In this document: positions 7,647-13,963 of the stretch, piece by piece
How positions within the stretch are numbered: the stretch's first letter is position 1
Layout of the letters: every line of letters starts with the position of its first letter
Assembly (NCBI GenBank): GCA_002395085.1
Contig: DGVV01000145.1
Coordinates: forward strand, 1 to 31,145
Length of the DNA stretch: 31,145 bases
Direction of reading: 5' to 3'
Origin: Ruminococcus sp. UBA4275
GTDB lineage: Bacteria > Bacillota > Clostridia > Oscillospirales > Ruminococcaceae
Made by a program: the position numbers and the translations under genes
The notes under the pieces: generated by a model
What the model was told of the DNA's origin: nothing
The model's database searches: none
The model's input: only the letters and a program-made list of their open reading frames with translations

Positions 7647-9139
7647 TGAATTCCCAGCCTTTCCTTGACATAAGCGGGCATTGCATCCTGTGCGACAACA
7701 TCGGAGAAGCGCACAGCCTTTGTCTTGAGTTCTGCAAGTGCCTGCGGGATTTCCATGCCGGATTTTGCACGCAGCAGATCGAGCGTCTCATACTCATCCG
7801 CGCCGTCTGCCTTGCCGCCGATGGCTTCCAGAACAGCCGCGCCGAATTTGTAGGGATTTGCGGTGGAAGCAATCAGCATCGGATACTCTGCGCCGGCTGC
7901 CGCCTGATAGTCTCTTGCCGCGCAGATGCCGACTGCTGTGTGCGTATCAGAGAGATAGCCGTTCTCAGAGAACACCTTGCCGATCATGGCCTTGGTCTTG
8001 GCGTCATCGTAGAAGCTGCCGGAGAATTCCGCCTGAATGCGGTTCTTCAGCTCCGTCGGGATCGCATACTTGCCGTCGGTTTTCAGCGCGGTGAACCATT
8101 CGCGGATCTGTGCATCGTTCTCGCCGGTCATGTGATAGAGCAGGCGCTCCAGATTGCTGGAGATGAGGATATCCATAGACGGCGAAACGGTCGCGTGGAA
8201 ATCGCGGCTGCGGTCATAGACGCCGGTATTGATGAAGTCCGTGAGGACATTGTTGATGTTGGATGCGCAGACAAGGTGGTGGATCGGCACGCCCATCTGC
8301 TTGGCGTACCACGCCGCGAGGATGTTGCCGAAGTTGCCGGTCGGAACGGTGACGCAGAAGCGGTCACCCGCCTTGAGGATGCCCTTTTCCAGCATCGTGA
8401 CATAAGCGGAGACATAGTAGACAATCTGCGGCACGAGTCTGCCCCAGTTGATGGAGTTTGCAGAGGAGAACTGCATTCCGTTGTCATCGAGCGCCTTCTG
8501 CATATCCGGATCGGTGAAGATCGCCTTGACGCCGTTCTGGCAGTCATCGAAATTGCCCTTCACAGCACAGACACAGACGTTTTCGCCCTCCTGCGTCTGC
8601 ATCTGGCGCTTCTGCATGGAGCTGACGCCGTCCTCCGGATAGAACACCATGATCTTCGTGCCGGGGACATCCTTAAAGCCAGCGAGTGCAGCCTTGCCGG
8701 TATCGCCGGAGGTTGCGGTCAGAATGACAACTTCCTTGTCCGTGCCGGTCTTCTTGATCGAACGGGTGAGGAAGTGCGGCAGGATCTGGAGTGCCATATC
8801 CTTGAAGGCGCAGGTCGGGCCGTGCCAGAGTTCCAGCAGCATAGAGCCGTCCGCGAGCGTCGCAATCTCCTGCACATTGGCAGTCTCAAAGCTGCCGGAT
8901 TCATAAGCATTCTTCGTGCATTCACGCAGTTCCTCATCGGTAAAATCGGTGAGGTAGAGCTTGAACAGGCGCGCCGCGCGCTCTGCGTAGGAAAGCCCCT
9001 TGAGCGCCTCGAAATCGGCAGCAGTCAGCTCCGGAATGGACTCCGGCACGAACAGACCGCCGTCTGCCGCGATGCCCTGCGCGATCGCCTCTGCACTGGA
9101 AACCGCCAGTGCCTTGTTTCTTGTGCTGTGGTATAACAT
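7643..9139 (-). CDS. thrC: Threonine synthase
   Basis: This is a PLP enzyme that converts O-phosphohomoserine to threonine and phosphate, the last step of threonine synthesis. It is 498 residues, matching the longer threonine synthases with an N-terminal extension (MLYHSTRNKALAVSSAEAI). The PLP lysine is K113 in GPTCAFKDMALQ, and the phosphate-binding loop is TSGDTGKAALAG. The start is fixed by an AAGGAGG site. It lies 24 nt after a zinc-ribbon gene and overlaps the following phosphoesterase by 4 nt, so it belongs to the long minus-strand operon that begins with lepB. No other threonine-pathway gene is nearby. Confidence 0.96.
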   Translation of the reverse strand: MLYHSTRNKALAVSSAEAIAQGIAADGGLFVPESIPELTAADFEALKGLSYAERAARLFKLYLTDFTDEELRECTKNAYESGSFETANVQEIATLADGSMLLELWHGPTCAFKDMALQILPHFLTRSIKKTGTDKEVVILTATSGDTGKAALAGFKDVPGTKIMVFYPEDGVSSMQKRQMQTQEGENVCVCAVKGNFDDCQNGVKAIFTDPDMQKALDDNGMQFSSANSINWGRLVPQIVYYVSAYVTMLEKGILKAGDRFCVTVPTGNFGNILAAWYAKQMGVPIHHLVCASNINNVLTDFINTGVYDRSRDFHATVSPSMDILISSNLERLLYHMTGENDAQIREWFTALKTDGKYAIPTELKNRIQAEFSGSFYDDAKTKAMIGKVFSENGYLSDTHTAVGICAARDYQAAAGAEYPMLIASTANPYKFGAAVLEAIGGKADGADEYETLDLLRAKSGMEIPQALAELKTKAVRFSDVVAQDAMPAYVKERLGIQ

Positions 9140-9163
9140 ATCAAAATCCTCCTTGTGGATATA

Positions 9164-9370
9164 TCACCTATCATAATCCGGAAGCTCCTGCGGATTTACA
9201 ATGAATTTGCGCACGATTGTGCCGCAGCGTTTACAGATCTGGCAATGCACGTTCTGGCGCGGGCCAAAAGGATGCTTCGGATGCTGCAAGAGCATACCGT
9301 TATCAACGCCGCGGACAAATTCGCTGCCACCGCAGTACGGACATTCCGTCTTAATTTTCTGAACAGACAT
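9164..9370 (-). CDS. Small zinc-ribbon protein of unknown function
   Basis: This 68-residue protein carries two Cys pairs, CPYC near residue 10 and CQICKRC near residue 43, that could bind one zinc ion in a rubredoxin-like ribbon. Similar short Clostridia proteins are sometimes labelled TFIIIB-like, but the resemblance is only the zinc ribbon and I would not assign a transcription role. The start has an AAAGGA site about 8 nt upstream. It lies between yraN and thrC with very short gaps (12 and 24 nt), so it is almost certainly a real operon gene. Confidence 0.8.
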   Translation of the reverse strand: MSVQKIKTECPYCGGSEFVRGVDNGMLLQHPKHPFGPRQNVHCQICKRCGTIVRKFIVNPQELPDYDR

Positions 9371-9382
9371 TGTGTATTCCTT

Positions 9383-9760
9383 TCACATTCCGCTCGCATC
9401 AAAAGCGCCTTCGAGATACTCGATCCGCCGCACAAAGCTGCCGGAATATTCCACCTCGGCAACATCGAACCGCGGCTGCAAATCGCACGGATTTTTCAGC
9501 AGATACTGCTCAGCCGCACGGATGATGAACCGTTGTTTTTTCGCATCAACAGCTGCCGCACCGGAAATCAGCGCATCAGGTCGGCGGGTCTTGACCTCCA
9601 CAAACAGCAGCCACTCCCCTGCCCGTGCGATAATGTCGATCTCCCCGCCGCGGATTGTGAAGTTCCGGCAGAGAATCTCCGCGCCGTGCTGCATCAGATA
9701 ATTGCAGACAGCCTCCTCACCGAGATTGCCGGTCTGCCGCTTACTTCTGCCGTTTTGCAT
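9383..9760 (-). CDS. yraN: YraN family protein (UPF0102), predicted nuclease fold
   Basis: This is a 125-residue member of UPF0102. The conserved core is present: G-NLGEEAV near residue 11, then RNFTIRGGEIDIIAR and the LLFVEVKTRR motif, giving the D42/E55/K57 constellation of restriction-endonuclease-like folds. The cellular role of the family is not settled. Its start lies inside the 3' end of rnhB (20-nt overlap), and the rnhB-yraN pairing is common in bacteria, which supports both the call and translational coupling. Confidence 0.92.
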   Translation of the reverse strand: MQNGRSKRQTGNLGEEAVCNYLMQHGAEILCRNFTIRGGEIDIIARAGEWLLFVEVKTRRPDALISGAAAVDAKKQRFIIRAAEQYLLKNPCDLQPRFDVAEVEYSGSFVRRIEYLEGAFDASGM

Positions 9761-10373
9761 AGTATTTTTTCAGAAAGGACGGTCTGTGCGCAGGGCAGAG
9801 ACCGTACTCGTCAATCGCAGCATAATGCGCCTTCGTGCCGTAGCCCTTGTGCTGTGCAAATCCGTACTGCGGATACTGCTTGTCCAGCTCCCGGAGCGCG
9901 GCATCACGGGCGGTTTTTGCAAGCAGGGATGCGGCTGCAATGCTCGCAGATTTCGCATCTCCGCCGATTACCGTTGCGACCTGCATCGGCAGCACCGGCG
10001 GCTGATTGCCATCCACGAGGGCAAGCTCCGGCGAGACCGAAAGCCCCTCAACTGCGCGGTGCATCGCGAGGAGTGCTGCCTGCAAAATGTTAATGCGTTC
10101 AATCTCCTCAACCGTTGCAGAGGCAATGCACCATGCCGCCGCCTTCTGCTTAATGATTTCCGCGAGTTCATCGCGGCGCTTTTCGGAGATCTTCTTGCTG
10201 TCATTGAGACCGGCAATCTCCAGCCCCTCCGGCAGGATCACCGCTGCCGCGTACACATCGCCGGCAAGCGGACCGCGTCCGGCTTCATCTACGCCGCAGA
10301 ACACCGGAAATTCCTTCCGGATTTCGCTGTCAAACGTGAACAGCTCCTTGTGAACAACAGGTGCTTTTGCCAT
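9741..10373 (-). CDS. rnhB: Ribonuclease HII
   Basis: This 210-residue enzyme cleaves the RNA strand of RNA-DNA hybrids and nicks at single ribonucleotides misincorporated in DNA. The catalytic acids are visible: D29 and E30 in GVDEAGRGPLAG, D121 in LVDGNQ and D139 in IGGDAKS. The start is supported by a GGAGGT site. It lies 21 nt after rbgA and overlaps yraN, the classical rbgA-rnhB-yraN order. Confidence 0.96.
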   Translation of the reverse strand: MAKAPVVHKELFTFDSEIRKEFPVFCGVDEAGRGPLAGDVYAAAVILPEGLEIAGLNDSKKISEKRRDELAEIIKQKAAAWCIASATVEEIERINILQAALLAMHRAVEGLSVSPELALVDGNQPPVLPMQVATVIGGDAKSASIAAASLLAKTARDAALRELDKQYPQYGFAQHKGYGTKAHYAAIDEYGLCPAHRPSFLKKYYAKRQK

Positions 10374-10394
10374 GATCCACCTCCGGTATGCAGC

Positions 10395-11258
10395 TTATTT
10401 TGCAGGCCTTTCGAGCGAGATGCGTCCGAGTTTTGTACCGCGGAACTCATCCAGCAGCGTGATTGCCGCCCGCTCTGTATTCGGAACGCCGCCGGAGAGC
10501 AGCATTCCGCGATTTTTCGCCATCATTTCCAGCAGTTCAAAGCCTTCGCCCTCCGCATCCGCCGCGATCTTATAGCGATCTGCAAGCGCCTGCGGATAAT
10601 CGAGGTGAAGCTGTGCCAGCAGCCGCGCTGCGAGTGCCTCTTTATCGAGAATGTCATCGCGGATTGCGCCGGTCATTGCCAGCCGCACTGCTGCTTCCTG
10701 ATCGTCGAGTTTCGGCCAGAGAACGCCGGGGGTATCCAGCAATTCCACGCCGTCGCTTGTCTTGATCCACTGCTGTGTACGGGTCACGCCGGCTCTGTCC
10801 TCGGCTTTTGCGCGTTTTCCGCCCGCAAGCCGGTTGATGAGCGACGATTTGCCGACATTCGGGATGCCGAGGATCATCACGCGGATCGGTCTGCCCTTCA
10901 TGCCTTTTGCGGCATATTTGGCGAGATCGTCCTTCAGCAGCTCCCGCAGAGCAGGAGCAAATCCTTTGACGCCCCTGCCGGTCTTGGAATCTGCCGTCAT
11001 GACGGCAAATCCCTGTTTCTGATAGTACGCGATCCACTGCTGCGTGACGCTCTGGTCTGCCATATCCGCCTTATTGAGAATGATGAGGCGGGGCTTACGC
11101 TTTGTCATCGCACCGAGATCGGGATTGCGGCTGCTCATCGGCAGTCTGGCATCCAGCAGTTCGGCAACGGCATCGACCAGCGGCAGACTTTTGGTGATCT
11201 GTCTTCTGGTTTTCGCCATGTGGCCGGGAAACCACTGAATATCCTTCATATCATCCAT
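10395..11258 (-). CDS. rbgA: Ribosome biogenesis GTPase RbgA (YlqF)
   Basis: This 287-residue circularly permuted GTPase acts in late 50S assembly. The permuted motif order is clear: G4 NKAD at 62-65 comes before G1 GIPNVGKSS at 131-139 and G3 DTPG at 175-178. The N-terminal IQWFPGHMAKTRR is the RbgA signature. The start at 11258 has an AGGTGA-type site; a second ATG three codons later cannot be excluded. It is flanked by lepB (15-nt gap) and rnhB (21-nt gap). Together with EngB it is the second 50S-assembly GTPase in the window. Confidence 0.96.
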   Translation of the reverse strand: MDDMKDIQWFPGHMAKTRRQITKSLPLVDAVAELLDARLPMSSRNPDLGAMTKRKPRLIILNKADMADQSVTQQWIAYYQKQGFAVMTADSKTGRGVKGFAPALRELLKDDLAKYAAKGMKGRPIRVMILGIPNVGKSSLINRLAGGKRAKAEDRAGVTRTQQWIKTSDGVELLDTPGVLWPKLDDQEAAVRLAMTGAIRDDILDKEALAARLLAQLHLDYPQALADRYKIAADAEGEGFELLEMMAKNRGMLLSGGVPNTERAAITLLDEFRGTKLGRISLERPAK

Positions 11259-11273
11259 TCTGGTTCACCTGTA

Positions 11274-11981
11274 TTATTCGACCTTGCCGAATTCCGAAAC
11301 CGGCAGAATGCGCAGCACGACCTTGCCGACCACGCTTTCCTCATGCACGAGACCGACACCGGGATCGCGGCTGTCCATCGAAATGGGTCTGTTGTCACCG
11401 AGGACAAAATAGTAGCCCTCCGGCACTGTAAAGGGATACATCAGTGCGCCGTTGTCATTGAAGGTCGGCGCGGAAGTATACGGTTCATCGAGTGCCTGCC
11501 CGTCAACATAGACAATGCCGTTTGCGAAGTCAATGTTGACCACCTGACCCTCCTGAGCAATCAGGCGCTTGACAATGCGCTTGCCAAGACCCGTCCCGTG
11601 GATTAGTGAACCGTCCTGCATCATCACAGTCGTTTCAGGGCAGTCGATGATAAGAATATCGCCGTTCTCATACGTGCGCTGCAAGCGCGAAACAACCAGC
11701 CGCTGTTCGTTCAGCAAAGTCGGTTCCATAGAGGGACCGTCCACCGCCGCAATGCAGAATACAAACGTAAACAAAAGCAGCACGACAAAAATGGAGCAGA
11801 TCACGGTTTCAATGAGATCCAGCACATCGTCCAGAAGATCGGCAGCCGTATACGGTTCTTTTTCAGGCTTCTCCGGCTGCTTTTCGTCAGAAGCCGCCGC
11901 AGCAGGCTCATCCGCCGCAGATTCATGCGCAGATATTTCCGCAGGCACTTCTGTTTCCGGCGTGTTCAGTTCTTCGTTCAT
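11274..11981 (-). CDS. lepB: Signal peptidase I (first of two tandem paralogues)
   Basis: This 235-residue membrane serine protease removes signal peptides from exported proteins. It has an acidic, Ala/Pro/Glu-rich cytoplasmic stretch (1-45), one membrane helix (about 56-80), the catalytic Ser84 in DGPSMEPTL and the catalytic Lys138 in KRIVKRLIA, then the LGDNRPISMDSR box. An upstream GTG in frame (11990) is rejected because the GAGGTG site fits the ATG at 11981. The long acidic head is unusual for a Gram-positive SipS-type enzyme. It follows its paralogue after 27 nt. Confidence 0.94.
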   Translation of the reverse strand: MNEELNTPETEVPAEISAHESAADEPAAAASDEKQPEKPEKEPYTAADLLDDVLDLIETVICSIFVVLLLFTFVFCIAAVDGPSMEPTLLNEQRLVVSRLQRTYENGDILIIDCPETTVMMQDGSLIHGTGLGKRIVKRLIAQEGQVVNIDFANGIVYVDGQALDEPYTSAPTFNDNGALMYPFTVPEGYYFVLGDNRPISMDSRDPGVGLVHEESVVGKVVLRILPVSEFGKVE

Positions 11982-12008
11982 ACAAATCACCTCTGCTTTG
12001 CGTGCAGA

Positions 12009-12698
12009 TTACAGCAGCCATGCAAAACGGTCATACCATTTTACAGTATATTCTGCGTCTCTGTCATAGCGCAGGAATGCCGTACCGATAATCTGATCTT
12101 CCGGCACAAGCGCCACGCCCGGATTGCGGCTGTCGGTACTGCCGTTGCGGTTATCGCCCATGACGAACACATAGCCTTCCGGCACTGTGAACGGATACGA
12201 AAAAGCCTGATCATTGCGCATCGGCAGTTCATAGGCAGCAGTATACGGTTCCAGAAGCTGCTGACCGTCCACGGCAACCGTACCGTGTTCAAAGTCAATA
12301 TTGATCTCCTGACCGCCCTTTGCAATCAGGCGCTTGACCAGCACGATGCCCAGACCGTTCGTCGTTGTGAGCGTTGTCTGCTCCGCATCTGTAAAGAGCG
12401 CGCCTTCCTTATCATCAATGACCACAATGCTGCCGTTTTTCGGGTGGTAGAAATTGTCAAGGAGGAGAATCTTATCATTATTGTAGAGTGTCGGATTCAT
12501 AGAACCGCCGTCCACAGTGACCGGCACAAGCAGGTATGCATAAAGCAGCAGAAACACAAAAAACGTAATCGGCACAACCTCTGCGACATCAAGGAAATCA
12601 CAGAGAATGCTCTTAAATGTGACAGGCTGCTTCTGTTCGCTCTGCTGTATTTCAGCGGATTGCTTTTCTGTTTGATCCAGAGTAGTTTGTTCGGACAT
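12009..12698 (-). CDS. lepB: Signal peptidase I (second tandem paralogue)
   Basis: This 229-residue protein has the same layout as its neighbour: a Gln/Glu/Thr-rich cytoplasmic head (1-28), one membrane helix (about 41-60), the catalytic Ser66 in DGGSMNPTL, the catalytic Lys122 in VLVKRLIAKGG and a GDNRNGSTDSRNPG box. The two proteins align across the catalytic domain but differ in the heads and in the insert before the Lys motif, so this is an old duplication rather than a recent one. The start has an AGAGGA site. It is the first gene after the rplS terminator and the start of the long housekeeping operon. Confidence 0.94.
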   Translation of the reverse strand: MSEQTTLDQTEKQSAEIQQSEQKQPVTFKSILCDFLDVAEVVPITFFVFLLLYAYLLVPVTVDGGSMNPTLYNNDKILLLDNFYHPKNGSIVVIDDKEGALFTDAEQTTLTTTNGLGIVLVKRLIAKGGQEINIDFEHGTVAVDGQQLLEPYTAAYELPMRNDQAFSYPFTVPEGYVFVMGDNRNGSTDSRNPGVALVPEDQIIGTAFLRYDRDAEYTVKWYDRFAWLL

Positions 12699-12731
12699 AA
12701 ATTTTTCCTCTTTTCTGGCTGGATAAAAACA

Positions 12732-12756
12732 AAAGGGGACTGCGCCAGTCCCCTTT
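12732..12756 (-). terminator. Terminator after rplS
   Basis: A 10-bp stem (12732-12741 with 12747-12756) with a 5-nt loop is followed on the minus strand by a T-rich run. It lies 14 nt after the L19 stop codon and separates rplS from the lepB operon; the operon probably also receives read-through, as no strong promoter is seen in the 72-nt gap. Confidence 0.88.
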
Positions 12757-12770
12757 CGCTTTGATTACGA

Positions 12771-13115
12771 TCAACGAACCAGTCCCTTGACCTTTGCTGC
12801 CTTGCCGACTCTGCCGCGCAGATAGTAGAGCTTTGCTCTGCGGACAACGCCTCTGCGGACGATCTCGACCTTGTCAACAGCCGGGGAATGAACCGGGAAC
12901 ACGCGCTCAATGCCGACACCGTGTGCCACTCTGCGGACGGTGAAGGTCTCGCTGATGCCGCCGTGCTTCTTGGCGATAACCGTGCCCTCGAAGACCTGAA
13001 TACGGCTCTTCTCACCTTCCTGAATGCGGACGTGAACCTTAACGGTATCACCGACATTCAGCTCCGGTGCGTTTTCCTTCATGCTGGACTTGCTGATCTG
13101 CTCTAAAGCGTTCAT
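12771..13115 (-). CDS. rplS: 50S ribosomal protein L19
   Basis: This 114-residue protein lies at the 30S-50S interface of the ribosome. The sequence shows the family pattern throughout: VGDTVKVHVRIQEGEKSRIQ, the FTVRRVAHGVGIERVFPVHSP core and the basic C-terminus RRAKLYYLRGRVGKAAK. The length is typical. The start is fixed by an AAGGAGG site. It has its own strong promoter at 13323-13351, a 200-nt leader and its own terminator, so it can be expressed as a single-gene transcript. Confidence 0.98.
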   Translation of the reverse strand: MNALEQISKSSMKENAPELNVGDTVKVHVRIQEGEKSRIQVFEGTVIAKKHGGISETFTVRRVAHGVGIERVFPVHSPAVDKVEIVRRGVVRRAKLYYLRGRVGKAAKVKGLVR

Positions 13116-13316
13116 GGGTATTTCCTCCTTGAATGTTTACGGATGTTCATACATTTGCGCACCGGTCTTACGGCACAGCCCATACAACCGAAAACAACGG
13201 AGATACGGGGAAAACGCAGCGGACCATCCATGTGTCAGAATGTATGCGCAGACGGAATTGCCTGCGCGTTGCACTTCGACCTCGCCGGTCAAGGAGATCG
13301 GCGGATATTCAAATGC
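13116..13316 (-). promoter_or_regulatory. Long 5' leader of rplS, possible autoregulatory RNA
   Basis: About 200 nt lie between the predicted start of transcription and the L19 start codon, and no convincing gene is seen on either strand. The leader contains a GC-rich hairpin (GCGCAG/CTGCGC arms at about 13246-13267). Ribosomal protein operons in Firmicutes often carry leader RNAs that bind the protein product, including one described for L19, but I cannot match a specific consensus here. Confidence 0.4.
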
Positions 13317-13322
13317 TGTATT

Positions 13323-13351
13323 ATTATACCACATTCTGTTCCAAAATGCAA
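13323..13351 (-). promoter_or_regulatory. Sigma-A promoter of rplS
   Basis: On the minus strand a TTGCAT -35 box (13346-13351) and a perfect TATAAT -10 box (13323-13328) are spaced by exactly 17 nt. It reads away from the plus-strand promoter at 13547, making a divergent region between 13352 and 13546. Confidence 0.85.
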
Positions 13352-13470
13352 GCCCTTTTGAAAATTTTTCGCATTTTCACCATTTGCGCTTTCCGCAGCA
13401 CGTCTGCCGTGTGCAGACTGTGCAGCTATATATAGTATAACACGCGCAGCGCCCGCTGTCAACTCCGAAA

Positions 13471-13543
13471 TCATGAAAGGATCATGAAGAATTCCGAAGG
13501 GTTCATGAAGATTTGCAAAGGAATCATGAAGATTGCCCGCACC
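13471..13543 (+). repeat. Phased direct repeats with TCATGA cores upstream of a promoter
   Basis: Three 21-bp imperfect direct repeats begin at 13481, 13502 and 13523, each starting with WTCATGAAGA. A fourth TCATGA lies at 13471. The palindromic TCATGA cores start at 13471, 13482, 13503 and 13524, spacings of 11, 21 and 21 bp, which are whole helical turns. The last unit ends a few bases before the -35 box at 13547. This is the geometry expected for a protein binding one face of DNA, such as an activator or cooperative repressor. Confidence 0.7.
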
Positions 13544-13546
13544 CTC

Positions 13547-13575
13547 TTGACCGGACGCCGGAAATATGGTATGAT
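13547..13575 (+). promoter_or_regulatory. Sigma-A promoter of the 85-residue membrane protein gene
   Basis: TTGACC (13547-13552) and TATGAT (13570-13575) are spaced by exactly 17 nt. The predicted start of transcription lies about 30 nt upstream of the ATG at 13612. The phased TCATGA repeats directly precede the -35 box. Confidence 0.8.
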
Positions 13576-13611
13576 GAAATCAACAAAATACGCCGGAAAG
13601 GAGCATGGATC

Positions 13612-13869
13612 ATGGAGATTTTGTTTGAAATTCTGGGCGAAGTGGCAGAAGCCGTTTTCGATTGGATCATCAGCAGCCCGAAAGTACCGCGCATCGTGCG
13701 TGCGATTGCTGTCAGCGTACTCTGTATGCCGATAATCGCATTGTTCCTGTGGCTGGGATTCGGCTGTCTGCGGGACGGCAGACTGCTTGTAACCGCTTTC
13801 TGCGGCCTGCTCGCCGTGCTGATGTCCGGCGTGGAAATGGTTTTGCTTGCCCGCATCTTCCGCCGCTGA
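13612..13869 (+). CDS. Small two-helix membrane protein, unknown function
   Basis: This 85-residue protein begins with an amphipathic acidic stretch (MEILFEILGEVAEAVFDW), then has two hydrophobic helices (about 27-50 and 58-80) and ends in ARIFRR. I do not recognise a family. The frame is open for 33 codons upstream, but the ATG at 13612 is preferred because a GGAAAGGAG site lies 8-9 nt before it and because the promoter at 13547-13575 starts the transcript close to it. It is a single-gene unit, convergent with the pectate lyase gene, with a shared hairpin between them. The unusual phased repeats upstream suggest that it is specifically regulated. Confidence 0.75.
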   Translation: MEILFEILGEVAEAVFDWIISSPKVPRIVRAIAVSVLCMPIIALFLWLGFGCLRDGRLLVTAFCGLLAVLMSGVEMVLLARIFRR

Positions 13870-13898
13870 TCCCCTGCAAAATTCCATATAAATACACA

Positions 13899-13926
13899 CA
13901 GCAGGTACACCGAAATGTACCTGCTG
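13899..13926. terminator. Shared hairpin terminator between convergent genes
   Basis: A 10-bp perfect stem (13899-13908 with 13917-13926) has an 8-nt loop. The stretch after it on the minus strand is T-rich, fitting termination of the pectate lyase transcript; on the plus side the T-run is poor. Confidence 0.65.
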
Positions 13927-13963
13927 CGCGCATATTGGGAAATTGGGAATCGAGAATGGCAGA

